A stretch of DNA of 35,275 bases from NCBI GenBank assembly GCA_902514275.1, contig CABXQD010000007.1:1-35275 (forward strand). Direction: 5' to 3'. The notes under the pieces are model-generated. The model was not told the DNA's origin, did not search any database, and saw nothing but the letters and a program-made list of their open reading frames with translations. This DNA comes from an uncultured marine group I thaumarchaeote (lineage in GTDB: Archaea > Thermoproteota > Nitrososphaeria > Nitrososphaerales > Nitrosopumilaceae). Shown piece after piece: positions 16,024 through 24,150 of the stretch (within the stretch, counting starts at the first letter, position 1; every line of letters starts with the position of its first letter). The position numbers and the translations under genes are program-made.

Positions 16024-16038
16024 AACTATAATATAGTT
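16024..16038. promoter_or_regulatory. Perfect 15-bp palindrome, probable Lrp operator
   Basis: AACTATA-A-TATAGTT is a perfect inverted repeat with a one-base centre. It lies between the TATA box and the start codon of the Lrp/AsnC gene, where bound protein would block transcription initiation. Lrp-family regulators bind short AT-rich palindromes of about this size and commonly repress their own gene, so autoregulation is the natural reading. Confidence 0.55.
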
Positions 16039-16042
16039 GAAT

Positions 16043-16483
16043 ATGGATGATAAAGATATTGAAATTCTAAAACATCTTTCCGTAGATGGTAGACAATCTG
16101 CACGACAATTGTCACATAGACTGGGAGTATCCACTGTAACGATTTTATCTAGAATAAAAAAACTTGAAGAACAAAATATTATTCAAGGGTATTCTGTTCG
16201 TTTGAATCATGAATTACTTGGATTTGATATTACTGCAATAATTGAAATAAAAAGTAACAAGGGTAAAATGTTAGAAATTGAAAGTGAAATTGCAAAATAT
16301 GATAGTATCATTGCAGTTTATGATATAACTGGTGATGCTGATATGGTAATTATTGCAAAGTTCAAAACTCGTGAATTATTGAGTGATTTTGTGAAAAAAG
16401 TATCTGCTATACCTAATGTTGAAAATACGTTAACTCATCTTGTATTGAATACCATAAAAGAAGATAATAGATTGATCGAATAA
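16043..16483 (+). CDS. Lrp/AsnC-family transcriptional regulator
   Basis: A 146-residue protein with the standard two domains. Residues 1-60 form the winged helix-turn-helix (IEILKHLSVDGRQSARQLSH, RLGVSTVTILSRIKKLEEQNII). Residues ~65-140 form the RAM effector and oligomerisation domain (ITAIIEIK..., DITGDADMVIIAKFKTRELL, VENTLTHLVL). The ATG at 16043 is preferred over the TTG at 16037 because the predicted transcript starts near 16039 and the family begins MDDKDIEIL. It probably represses itself through the palindrome at 16024-16038 and may share control with the divergent RAM-domain gene. Confidence 0.93.
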   Translation: MDDKDIEILKHLSVDGRQSARQLSHRLGVSTVTILSRIKKLEEQNIIQGYSVRLNHELLGFDITAIIEIKSNKGKMLEIESEIAKYDSIIAVYDITGDADMVIIAKFKTRELLSDFVKKVSAIPNVENTLTHLVLNTIKEDNRLIE

Positions 16484-16528
16484 CCTGCCTATCATAATCT
16501 TTTTTAAAAAAAACTTTCTAGTTTAGAT

Positions 16529-16828
16529 ATGGGATTTTTATCAAATTTTAAAAAAGATTTAGACAATGCAAAAAAAAACAAAGCTGCCAATATTAATGGA
16601 AAAAATCTTAAAGGTTTACTCAAAAAATTCAAAGAGGAACGTGATAGAATTGAACATAATACTGGAGTTAGACCGCAAATAGACAACACTACTCAAATGT
16701 TTATGCAAAAAATACTAAATGTCTGGATTTCAGAAGGCAAGGAAATTGATGAAGAAAAATTTTGGTTTGAAGTTGATTATAACCGTCAATTCAATCACCC
16801 TGTAGAGTATTATGAAATCAACCGCTAA
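16529..16828 (+). CDS. Hypothetical protein
   Basis: A 99-residue soluble protein. The N-terminal half is very Lys/Asn-rich and helical (FKKDLDNAKKNKAANINGKN). The second half is aromatic and better ordered (MFMQKILNVWISEGKEIDEEKFWFEVDYNRQF). There are no cysteines, signal or known domain. Transcribed like the Lrp gene 45 bases before it, but preceded by its own T/A-rich box. It ends three bases before the glycerate kinase stop on the other strand. Function unknown. Confidence 0.7.
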   Translation: MGFLSNFKKDLDNAKKNKAANINGKNLKGLLKKFKEERDRIEHNTGVRPQIDNTTQMFMQKILNVWISEGKEIDEEKFWFEVDYNRQFNHPVEYYEINR

Positions 16829-16831
16829 AAT

Positions 16832-18109
16832 TTATTTCAAAATTATGCCTATATCCATCAAATTTGTATGTGTAAAATCTGTTTTTATATTACCTTTTTG
16901 TTTTTGAAAGAATCTTGCTGAATCACTATTCTTCAAAAACTCTTTCATGGTGTTTAAATCTACTTTGATGTTTTCTATAATTGCCCCTGCAAAATTTGAA
17001 TTTCCATCTATTCCGTCTGTTCCCATAGATGCAATTGTTATCTTTTTTAATTTTTGAGTATTTTTTAAAATTCTTAAAACCAATTCTTGATTTCTTCCTC
17101 CTTGACCTTTTCCTAATACTTTGACTGTTGGTTCTCCTCCTAAAATTAAACATGTTTTTTGTGTTGCAGGAATTTTTTCTAGAATATTTTTTACTACTTC
17201 TTTAATATCTCCAAAAATTTTCATTTTAATTACCTTGTATCCTTTTTTCTTTGCTGTTTCCTCCATTGCTTGTAAACAATTATTGTTATTTGCTATGATG
17301 TAATTTTCTATTTTTGCATGTTTTGGCGTTTCTGTTTTTTGATTATGCAATCCATTTCCTAAGATTTGTAAAACCTCGATTGGAATTCTTCTTTTTAATT
17401 TGTATTTCTCTATTATGTCCATTGCATCTTGATATGTTGTATCATCCATGTATGTGGTACCTGATGCAATTGATGATAGATCATCATTTTCAACATCTGA
17501 CATTATCAAACTTACTCCATTACATTTCATATTCTCCACTAATTTTCCTCCTTTGATTTTTGATAGGTGTTTTCTAATACAATTAAATTCTTGAATTGTC
17601 GCCCCTGATTTTAATAGTAAATCTGTGACGTGCACTTTATCACTAAGCGTTATTTCATCTGGCATTGCAATTAATGCTGAACCTCCTCCTGAGACAAGAA
17701 AAATAATTAATTCATCATTTTTTTTGTTATGAACAAATTTCATTACTTCTTTTGCTGCTTTTACACTTGTTTTATCTGGTTTTGGGTGACCTGAATTAAA
17801 AATCTGAAATTTTTTACTCTTGATTTTTGCTTTTGAGCCTTTTGGAATGACAATAATTCCACTTTTTATTGTGATAATTGAATTAATTGCTCTAGTCATA
17901 GAATCTGCTGCTTTTCCAAAAGCTACTGTGTAAATATTGGAATATTTTGAAATATTGAATATTTTCCCATTAATTTTGATTTCATTTGGTGTTACATACT
18001 TTGATACTATGTTTTCTGGATTTGCTGCTTGAAGTCCTGACTCTAAAATTTCTAAACACTCTTTTTTCTTTTCAGTAATTGCTAATTCATCAAAATTTTG
18101 AATAATCAT
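16832..18109 (-). CDS. Glycerate 2-kinase (MOFRL family)
   Basis: A 425-residue kinase converting glycerate to 2-phosphoglycerate with ATP. The N-terminal DUF4147 domain shows VAFGKAADSMTRAI and FLVSGGGSALIAMP. The C-terminal MOFRL domain has LILGGEPTVKVLGKGQGGRN and ASMGTDGIDGNSNFAGAI. The frame is open to 18142, adding 11 residues. I chose the ATG at 18109 because a TATTATATC box on the minus strand (about 18124-18135) would start transcription there. It diverges from the iron-type ADH with only about 50 bases between, so a shared bidirectional promoter is likely. Product enters lower glycolysis/gluconeogenesis. Confidence 0.9.
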   Translation of the reverse strand: MIIQNFDELAITEKKKECLEILESGLQAANPENIVSKYVTPNEIKINGKIFNISKYSNIYTVAFGKAADSMTRAINSIITIKSGIIVIPKGSKAKIKSKKFQIFNSGHPKPDKTSVKAAKEVMKFVHNKKNDELIIFLVSGGGSALIAMPDEITLSDKVHVTDLLLKSGATIQEFNCIRKHLSKIKGGKLVENMKCNGVSLIMSDVENDDLSSIASGTTYMDDTTYQDAMDIIEKYKLKRRIPIEVLQILGNGLHNQKTETPKHAKIENYIIANNNNCLQAMEETAKKKGYKVIKMKIFGDIKEVVKNILEKIPATQKTCLILGGEPTVKVLGKGQGGRNQELVLRILKNTQKLKKITIASMGTDGIDGNSNFAGAIIENIKVDLNTMKEFLKNSDSARFFQKQKGNIKTDFTHTNLMDIGIILK

Positions 18110-18159
18110 ATGATCTACATCACTGTAAGATATAATAAACAAACCAATGATGTTTTTTT

Positions 18160-19104
18160 ATGCACACAGTACGCATTCCAAAAGTTATTAATTTTGGAGA
18201 AAACGCACTTGGTGAAACAGAATATCCAAAAAATGCCCTAGTTGTTACCACCGTTCCGCCAGCATTGTCTGACAAATGGTTAGCAAAAATGGGAATTCAG
18301 GATTATATGTTATATGACCAAGTAAAACCTGAACCATCAATTGATGATGTCAATACTGTCATTTCTCAATTCAAAGACAAAAACCCTTCAGTTCTAATCG
18401 GATTGGGTGGTGGAAGTTCAATGGATGTAGTAAAATATGCTGCACCTGAATTGAAAAAAGAAAAAATTCTAATTCCAACTACATTTGGAACTGGAGCTGA
18501 AATGACAACTTATTGTGTTCTCAAATTTGATGGAAAAAAGAAATTGTTACGTGAAGATAGATTCTTAGCTGACATGGCTGTAGTTGATTCATACTTTATG
18601 GATGGAACTCCAGAACAAGTCATCAAAAGTTCTGTCTGTGATGCATGTGCTCAAGCTACTGAAGGCTATGATAGCAAACTCGGTAATGACTTGACTAGAA
18701 CATTATGTAAACAAGCATTTGAGATTCTTTATGATGCAATCATGAATGATAAACCAGAAAACTATCCATATGGTTCAATGTTATCTGGAATGGGATTCGG
18801 AAATTGCTCTACAACATTAGGACATGCATTGTCTTATGTCTTCTCAAATGAAGGTGTACCCCACGGTTACTCCTTGTCATCTTGTACTACAGTTGCACAT
18901 AAGCATAACAAATCAATCTTCTATGATAGATTCAAAGAAGCAATGGATAAACTTGGCTTTGATAAATTAGAGCTCAAAGCTGATGTTTCTGAAGCTGCTG
19001 ATACTGTCATGACAGATAGAGGTCATTTGGATCCAAATCCAATTCCTATATCTAAAGATGATGTCGTAAAATGTCTTAATGATATCAAAGCAGGTAACCT
19101 GTAA
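18160..19104 (+). CDS. Iron-type alcohol dehydrogenase, probable semialdehyde reductase
   Basis: A 314-residue member of the iron-containing (group III) ADH family. The nucleotide-binding loop is IGLGGGSSMDVVKYAA (80-95), followed by IPTTFGTGAEMT. Metal-ligand positions are Asp161, His222 (TLGHALSYVF) and His235 (GVPHGYS). The second usual His (D-x3-H) is Gln165 (DACAQATEGY). It is about 60-70 residues shorter than common family members, with a trimmed C-terminal domain. Enzymes of this kind in Nitrosopumilus have been assigned to malonic/succinic semialdehyde reduction in the 3HP/4HB cycle; I apply that by resemblance only. It is divergent from glycerate kinase. Confidence 0.82.
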   Translation: MHTVRIPKVINFGENALGETEYPKNALVVTTVPPALSDKWLAKMGIQDYMLYDQVKPEPSIDDVNTVISQFKDKNPSVLIGLGGGSSMDVVKYAAPELKKEKILIPTTFGTGAEMTTYCVLKFDGKKKLLREDRFLADMAVVDSYFMDGTPEQVIKSSVCDACAQATEGYDSKLGNDLTRTLCKQAFEILYDAIMNDKPENYPYGSMLSGMGFGNCSTTLGHALSYVFSNEGVPHGYSLSSCTTVAHKHNKSIFYDRFKEAMDKLGFDKLELKADVSEAADTVMTDRGHLDPNPIPISKDDVVKCLNDIKAGNL

Positions 19105-19107
19105 AAA

Positions 19108-19136
19108 TTTTATTTTTACCTCTTTTTCTTTTATTT
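19108..19136 (+). terminator. T-rich terminator after the ADH gene
   Basis: Directly after the ADH stop there are three T-runs (TTTTATTTTTACC, TCTTTTTCTTTTATTT). Archaeal transcription ends mainly at such T-rich stretches without a hairpin, so this is a likely terminator ahead of the next promoter. Confidence 0.45.
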
Positions 19137-19198
19137 AGTGTCTGCGAAATTGGCAGCTTAATCAAACTTTTTATTATAATGATTTGGAATCATATCTA

Positions 19199-20308
19199 TT
19201 GGCAAGTAAAAAACTAAAGTTTGGTATTCAAAATGGACTAAATGTTGCTAGAGCCGGATATACTGAAGATCAGATACTTACTGCTTGTCAACTTGCCGAT
19301 AGAACTGGTTATGACTCAATTTTCTATATGGACCATACAAATGTCCCACAATGGAAAAATGCAACTGTTTTAGATCCATGGGTTATGTTATCTGCAATTG
19401 CTTCTGTAACACAAAATGTTGAATTAGGAACTTGTGTTACTGATGCTATTAGAAGACATCCATCGAATATTGCATTAGCTGCAATTACACTTGATAGGGT
19501 TTCTAAAGGTCGAGCAATTCTTGGTATTGGTGCTGGAGAGGCACAAAATCTTAAAGAATTTTGTATACCATTTGAAAAACCTGTTTCTAAATGGGCAGAA
19601 CAAATTGAAGTCATTAAAACATTATACCATTCAGATCCTGATAACACTGTAGATTATGAAGGCAAATATTACAAATTAGAAAAAGCCTGTTTACAAGCTG
19701 CTCCAATAAGAAAGCCACATCCTCCAACTTACATGGCATCTGGCGGTAAGCGTACTTTAGAGTTAACAGGAAAACTTGGTGAAGGTTGGTTACCAATTGG
19801 TTATACTCCTGAATTATTTGAAGATCATCGTAAACAAATTGAAGTTGCTATGGATAAACATGGAAGAAGTCAAGAAGACAAAGATAATTTTGAAATGGCA
19901 TTGGATATTGATGTATACTTTTCTGAAGATGCAGAAGCTTCATGGGCAAAAATGAAAGAAGCTGTTAAAGTTAGTTTGTTTAAACCTGAAATTTTGAGAG
20001 TACATGGATTAAAAGAAATTGAAGGATTTGATTTCGTAAAATACTTCACAGAATATTCCATGTCTGATCAAAGTTGGATTGTTAAAATGCGAGAGGCTGC
20101 AACAAAAATTCCAGATGCTATTGCAAGATCATCTACTGCAGTTGGTACTCCTGAAGATATCATCCCTGTCTTTGAAAGATTTATGGATGCTGGTGTAAAT
20201 CACTTTGTTATTCGATTCTGGGGTAAGAATTACTTTGGTTCAATTGACAAGTTTGCTAGTCATGTCATGCCTAAATTACGTGAAAAACACAAACAAAAAC
20301 AAGGTTAA
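19199..20308 (+). CDS. F420-dependent LLM-class oxidoreductase (Mer-like)
   Basis: A 369-residue luciferase-like (beta/alpha)8 barrel enzyme related to methylene-tetrahydromethanopterin reductase and other coenzyme F420 enzymes. Family signs are FGIQNGLNVARAGYTEDQIL at the start, YDSIFYMDHTNVPQW, VELGTCVTDAIRRHPSNIAL, RAILGIGAGEAQNL, PPTYMASGGKRTLELTGKLGEGWLP, and a late GTPEDIIPVFERFMDAGV. The substrate is not fixed by the sequence. The frame opens at a TTG at 19184, but a TTATTATAAT box (19171-19180) predicts transcription from about 19200, so I prefer the TTG at 19199 (MASKKLKFG). It stands alone after the ADH terminator. Confidence 0.87.
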   Translation: MASKKLKFGIQNGLNVARAGYTEDQILTACQLADRTGYDSIFYMDHTNVPQWKNATVLDPWVMLSAIASVTQNVELGTCVTDAIRRHPSNIALAAITLDRVSKGRAILGIGAGEAQNLKEFCIPFEKPVSKWAEQIEVIKTLYHSDPDNTVDYEGKYYKLEKACLQAAPIRKPHPPTYMASGGKRTLELTGKLGEGWLPIGYTPELFEDHRKQIEVAMDKHGRSQEDKDNFEMALDIDVYFSEDAEASWAKMKEAVKVSLFKPEILRVHGLKEIEGFDFVKYFTEYSMSDQSWIVKMREAATKIPDAIARSSTAVGTPEDIIPVFERFMDAGVNHFVIRFWGKNYFGSIDKFASHVMPKLREKHKQKQG

Positions 20309-20357
20309 TTCAAATTAATAGAACATTATTTACTGTGTTAATATTTTAGATATTATT

Positions 20358-20582
20358 ATGGATGATCTACCTGATACTGTAAAAAAATGTCTTGATATTT
20401 TAGATGAAAACTTAGAAATTTTATCTAATATTGAATTTGATTTAAATGATGAAAAAAATGATGAATTAGTTCCAGATATGAAACTTCATTATCTGTACGA
20501 TATGACTGAGGATGTTGCAGAATCTGAGAAAGTTAAACGTGCTGAATCTAAATTTATGAAACGGCAATCTGATTCTTTTTAG
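20358..20582 (+). CDS. Small acidic hypothetical protein
   Basis: A 74-residue acidic protein (MDDLPDTVKKCLDILDENLE) with one cysteine, helical throughout, ending in a short basic patch (KRAESKFMKRQSDSF). It follows a TATTTTAGATATT promoter-like stretch. Its end overlaps the wHTH gene on the opposite strand by 4 bases. No known domain; function unknown. Confidence 0.65.
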   Translation: MDDLPDTVKKCLDILDENLEILSNIEFDLNDEKNDELVPDMKLHYLYDMTEDVAESEKVKRAESKFMKRQSDSF

Positions 20583-20998
20583 TGATTTCGTGAATTATGT
20601 TGATGTTTCTTTTTTGAAGATTGTTTTAATTTTCTTTTAGTTTGTTGTTTGAGTAATCTTTTTCTTGTTCTTTCTGTTCCACTTGTGGAACCTTGAATTA
20701 CTTTTGTTTTACTCCCATCTCTTAACATTATTTCTTTTCCTTTGAATCTAAATTCTACATCCCTACATTTGATGTAATATCTTCTAAGACAAAAAAATAT
20801 TCTATTGTTGGTTCCATGTGTTTCTTTAACCTCTTTTGTTTTTTTTAATTCATTGAGAATATTACGAAGTAACCCTTTATCGATATCTGTAATTCTATGT
20901 AATTCTCTAAACCACATAAATTTTGATTGTGAGCCCCACTCTTCTAATAGATCTATGACTTCTTTAGTGGCCTCTTCTGTCTCTTCATTTGGCTTCAT
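20579..20998 (-). CDS. Winged-helix-like protein with a basic tail
   Basis: A 139-residue protein. Residues ~8-75 look like a winged helix-turn-helix: VIDLLEEWGSQSKFMWFREL, then ITDIDKGLLRNILNELKKT, a recognition-helix-like stretch, followed by a NRIFFCLRRYY wing. After a short beta part (VEFRFKGKEIMLRDGSKTKV) it ends in about 35 residues rich in Arg, Lys, Gln and His (RTRKRLLKQQTKRKLKQ...). The tail should bind nucleic acid nonspecifically. The role could be transcription regulation or chromatin. No named family is recognised. Confidence 0.7.
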   Translation of the reverse strand: MKPNEETEEATKEVIDLLEEWGSQSKFMWFRELHRITDIDKGLLRNILNELKKTKEVKETHGTNNRIFFCLRRYYIKCRDVEFRFKGKEIMLRDGSKTKVIQGSTSGTERTRKRLLKQQTKRKLKQSSKKKHQHNSRNH

Positions 20999-21114
20999 TA
21001 TTTTTTCATTAAATTATTCCTAAATTTAGCAATTTACATTAATGAAAAGTTTGAATCAATAAAGTCAATTTTTAGAATGTTTTGTATTTTTGATTATTTT
21101 TGTAATTAGTTAGT

Positions 21115-21204
21115 ATGACTAATGAATTAGAGGCTGAATGTACTGAATTAGGTTGTAAGATATTACAAATTAAAGAATTAGCAAAAGAATTAGATGCAGA
21201 ATAA
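21115..21204 (+). CDS. 29-residue hypothetical peptide
   Basis: A short frame, MTNELEAECTELGCKILQIK then ELAKELDAE, which forms one charged amphipathic helix with C9 and C14 four residues apart. T/A-rich promoter-like sequence precedes it. It ends two bases before the stop of the convergent coiled-coil gene. It could be a real microprotein or a chance frame. Confidence 0.38.
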   Translation: MTNELEAECTELGCKILQIKELAKELDAE

Positions 21205-21206
21205 TT

Positions 21207-21431
21207 CTATTTTTTTGATTTTTTCTTTCTTTCTTTTAATCTAGATTTTGTTACTTTAACTGATTGTTTTTGATTATTTTCCATTTTTTTAGCTATTGAA
21301 TCGATTTGCTTAATAATTTTTGATTGTTCTTCTATAGAATTTGTTTTTAGAAGTTTCTTTTTTAATTTTTTTAATTGATTTGAATAACTGTTGAATTCTC
21401 CTCTTAAATCGTTTAGATATGGATCATCCAT
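21207..21431 (-). CDS. Small coiled-coil, basic protein
   Basis: A 74-residue protein dominated by a long Lys-rich helix with heptad-like leucine/isoleucine spacing (LKKLKKKLLKTNSIEEQSKI, IKQIDSIAKKM). It ends in a strongly basic tail (RLKERKKKSKK). It probably dimerises and may contact nucleic acid. There is no known domain. It sits head-to-head with the FMN-binding gene (85 bases apart). Confidence 0.6.
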   Translation of the reverse strand: MDDPYLNDLRGEFNSYSNQLKKLKKKLLKTNSIEEQSKIIKQIDSIAKKMENNQKQSVKVTKSRLKERKKKSKK

Positions 21432-21516
21432 AATGCTTTTGATTTCTTCTTATATTTTAGGTATTTATTTTGATAATTTGAACTAAATTTATAATCTAAT
21501 TTTTAACAATTATTTT

Positions 21517-22149
21517 ATGCAACTTGTTGGAATCCTTGAAATTAAATCATATGAAAAAATTAAACAATTTCTTAATGAAGAACATGTTGGAAGAATTTCT
21601 AGTATTGATGTAGATGGGTTTCCTCAAATTATTCCGATGAATTTTGTTTTTCGAAATGATGCTGTCTATATGCATTCACATGTAAAAGGTGAAAAATTAG
21701 ATAATATTTCTCAAAATAACAAAGTTGGTTTTGAAGCTGATAGAGAATTGGAATTTTTACCTTCTTATTTTGAGGATCCTCATAATGCTGCTTTAGCTGA
21801 TACTTTGTACATTAGTATTGTAATCAAAGGAACTGCTTCTTTTGTTTCTAGTAGGGAAGAAAAAACCATGGCTCTAAATGGATTAATGGAGAAATATCAA
21901 CCTGAAGGATTCTATGATCCACTAAAATCTGATATGCGTGTTTTAGATGCAGTTAGTGTCATCAAAATTATCCCTCAAAAACTTCATGGGAAATATAAGA
22001 TTGGTCAACATATGAATTCTAATGATCGAATGGTTTTAGCAAAAAAAATTCTTGAAAAGAATTCTGCTACTGCAAAAACTACTCTAAAAATTATGGGTTT
22101 TGAAGAAATTAATGGTGGATTACGAATGATTGATGAACCTAAGTGGTAA
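21517..22149 (+). CDS. Pyridoxamine-5'-phosphate-oxidase-like FMN-binding protein
   Basis: A 210-residue split-barrel flavin protein. The N-terminal core shows GRISSIDVDGFPQIIPMNFV, then VYMHSHVKGEKLDNI and KVGFEADRELEF, the usual FMN-binding strands. The middle has the SIVIKGTASFV strand and the C-terminus an extra helical part. Such proteins can be flavin reductases, F420 enzymes or haem-related; the sequence does not decide. It lies 48 bases before uvrB on the same strand, so a role linked to DNA damage or oxidative stress is possible but unproven. Confidence 0.83.
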   Translation: MQLVGILEIKSYEKIKQFLNEEHVGRISSIDVDGFPQIIPMNFVFRNDAVYMHSHVKGEKLDNISQNNKVGFEADRELEFLPSYFEDPHNAALADTLYISIVIKGTASFVSSREEKTMALNGLMEKYQPEGFYDPLKSDMRVLDAVSVIKIIPQKLHGKYKIGQHMNSNDRMVLAKKILEKNSATAKTTLKIMGFEEINGGLRMIDEPKW

Positions 22150-22197
22150 TTATCCTGATATCACCATTGCTTTAAATTCAGTTTTTAGTGATTGTAG

Positions 22198-24150
22198 ATG
22201 TTGGAACAAATTTCTAAATTTGACTTAGTATCTGATTATGCTCCTACTGGTGATCAACCCCAAGCTATTGATGCTCTAGTTGAAGGAGTAGATAAAAAGT
22301 CTGTTCAAACTTTACTTGGTGTTACTGGAAGTGGAAAGACTTTTTCAGTTGCTAATGTAATTGCTAGAACTGGTAAAAACACACTTGTAATTTCTCATAA
22401 CAAAACTCTCGCTGCGCAATTATATTCTGAATTAAAACAATTTTTTCCTAACAATAATGTTGGATATTTTGTTTCGTACTATGATTATTATCAACCTGAA
22501 AGTTATCTTCCTCAGACTGATACTTACATTGAAAAAGATACTCAAATTAATGAAAAAATTGAAAAATTACGATTAGAAGCGACTGCCATGTTGTTATCTG
22601 GGGAACCTACAATTATTGTTTCAACTGTATCTTGTATCTATTCTCTTGGTAATCCTCAGGAATGGAAGGATTCTTCAATTCTAGTTGGTTCTGGAGATGA
22701 AATTAAACGAACTGAATTAATTAGAAAATTAGTTGATGCTCGATATGAACGAAATGATCTTGAAGTATCTCCTGGGAATTTTAGAGTAAAAGGGGATACT
22801 ATTGATATTACCCCTGCCTACTCTGAAGACATCATTCGAATTTCTATGTTTGGTGATGAGATTGAAAAAATAACATTGCTAGATCATGTTTCATTAAAAG
22901 AAAAAAAGAAAATAACTCAAATGACTATTTTTCCCGCAAAACATTATCTGATTGCTAAAGATGTAACTAAAAGAGCTGTTAAATCCATTAGAGATGAATT
23001 AAAACAACATTTACCGAAATTAAATGAACTAGAAAAACAACGACTTGAAATGAGAACAAAGTATGATTTAGAAATGATAGAAGAATTAGGATATTGTTCT
23101 GGCATTGAAAATTATTCTAGACATTTTGATGGACGTAATGAGGGTGATAAAGCATATTGCTTAATGGATTTTTTTGGTGATGATTATCTTTTGGTAATTG
23201 ATGAATCTCATGTTACATTACCTCAATTACATGGAATGTACAAAGGTGATTATTCTAGAAAAGATAAACTTGTAACATATGGATTTAGGTTACCTAGTGC
23301 ATATGATAATCGACCATTAAAATTTGAAGAATTTGAGGAATATATTCAAAATACTATTTTTGTTTCAGCTACCCCTTCTGAATATGAAAAGAAAATATCT
23401 GCAAAAATTGTTGAACAATTAGTTCGTCCTACGGGTTTACTTGATCCTCAAATTGAAATTAGGCCTACTAAAGACCAAATGGATAATTTAATTTCTGAAA
23501 TCCATAAAAGATCAAAAAATTCTGAGCGTGTTTTGGTTACTACTTTGACTAAAAGAATGGCTGAGGATTTAGCTGAATATCTGTCCAAAAAAGATGTTAA
23601 AGTTCGATACATGCATTCTGAAATTGATGGGTTGCAGAGAACTGAAATTATTCGACAATTGCGACTAGGTGAATTTGATGTTTTAGTTGGAATTAATCTT
23701 TTACGTGAGGGTTTGGATATTCCTGAAGTTTCACTTGTGGCGATTTTGGATGCTGACAAGGAAGGTTTTTTGAGGAATTTTACTAGTTTAATACAAACTT
23801 GTGGTAGAGCTGCAAGAAATGTAACTGGAACTGTAATAATGTATGCTGATACAAACACAAAATCTATGAAAAATACTGTTGATGAAACTAATCGTCGTAG
23901 AAAAAAACAAATTTTATACAATAAAGAAAATGGGATTGTTCCTAAAACAATTATGAAAACTGTTCCAGATCAAGAGATTGTATTAGATGAATCAAAACTA
24001 AAATCAATACATGATCTTAGAAATGATGTTATTGATTTAGATGCTCAAATGAAAAAATATTCTGAAGAATTAGATTTTGAACAAGCAATCTCTTGTAGAG
24101 ATAGAATCAAAAGATTGGAAAAGGAGATTGAATATAGAAATGATAGATAA
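22198..24150 (+). CDS. uvrB: Excinuclease ABC subunit B
   Basis: A 650-residue damage-verifying helicase of bacterial-type nucleotide excision repair. The Walker A loop is GVTGSGKT (41-48). The beta-hairpin that probes DNA is YYDYYQPESYLPQTDTYIE (~94-112), and the DEAD-like box is VIDESH. Helicase motifs V-VI appear in GINLLREGLDIPEVSLVAIL and TCGRAARN. The C-terminal UVR motif, which contacts UvrC, is LDFEQAISCRDRIKRLEKEIE. Length matches bacterial UvrB. Its last 11 bases overlap uvrA, so the set is one operon. Confidence 0.97.
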   Translation: MLEQISKFDLVSDYAPTGDQPQAIDALVEGVDKKSVQTLLGVTGSGKTFSVANVIARTGKNTLVISHNKTLAAQLYSELKQFFPNNNVGYFVSYYDYYQPESYLPQTDTYIEKDTQINEKIEKLRLEATAMLLSGEPTIIVSTVSCIYSLGNPQEWKDSSILVGSGDEIKRTELIRKLVDARYERNDLEVSPGNFRVKGDTIDITPAYSEDIIRISMFGDEIEKITLLDHVSLKEKKKITQMTIFPAKHYLIAKDVTKRAVKSIRDELKQHLPKLNELEKQRLEMRTKYDLEMIEELGYCSGIENYSRHFDGRNEGDKAYCLMDFFGDDYLLVIDESHVTLPQLHGMYKGDYSRKDKLVTYGFRLPSAYDNRPLKFEEFEEYIQNTIFVSATPSEYEKKISAKIVEQLVRPTGLLDPQIEIRPTKDQMDNLISEIHKRSKNSERVLVTTLTKRMAEDLAEYLSKKDVKVRYMHSEIDGLQRTEIIRQLRLGEFDVLVGINLLREGLDIPEVSLVAILDADKEGFLRNFTSLIQTCGRAARNVTGTVIMYADTNTKSMKNTVDETNRRRKKQILYNKENGIVPKTIMKTVPDQEIVLDESKLKSIHDLRNDVIDLDAQMKKYSEELDFEQAISCRDRIKRLEKEIEYRNDR

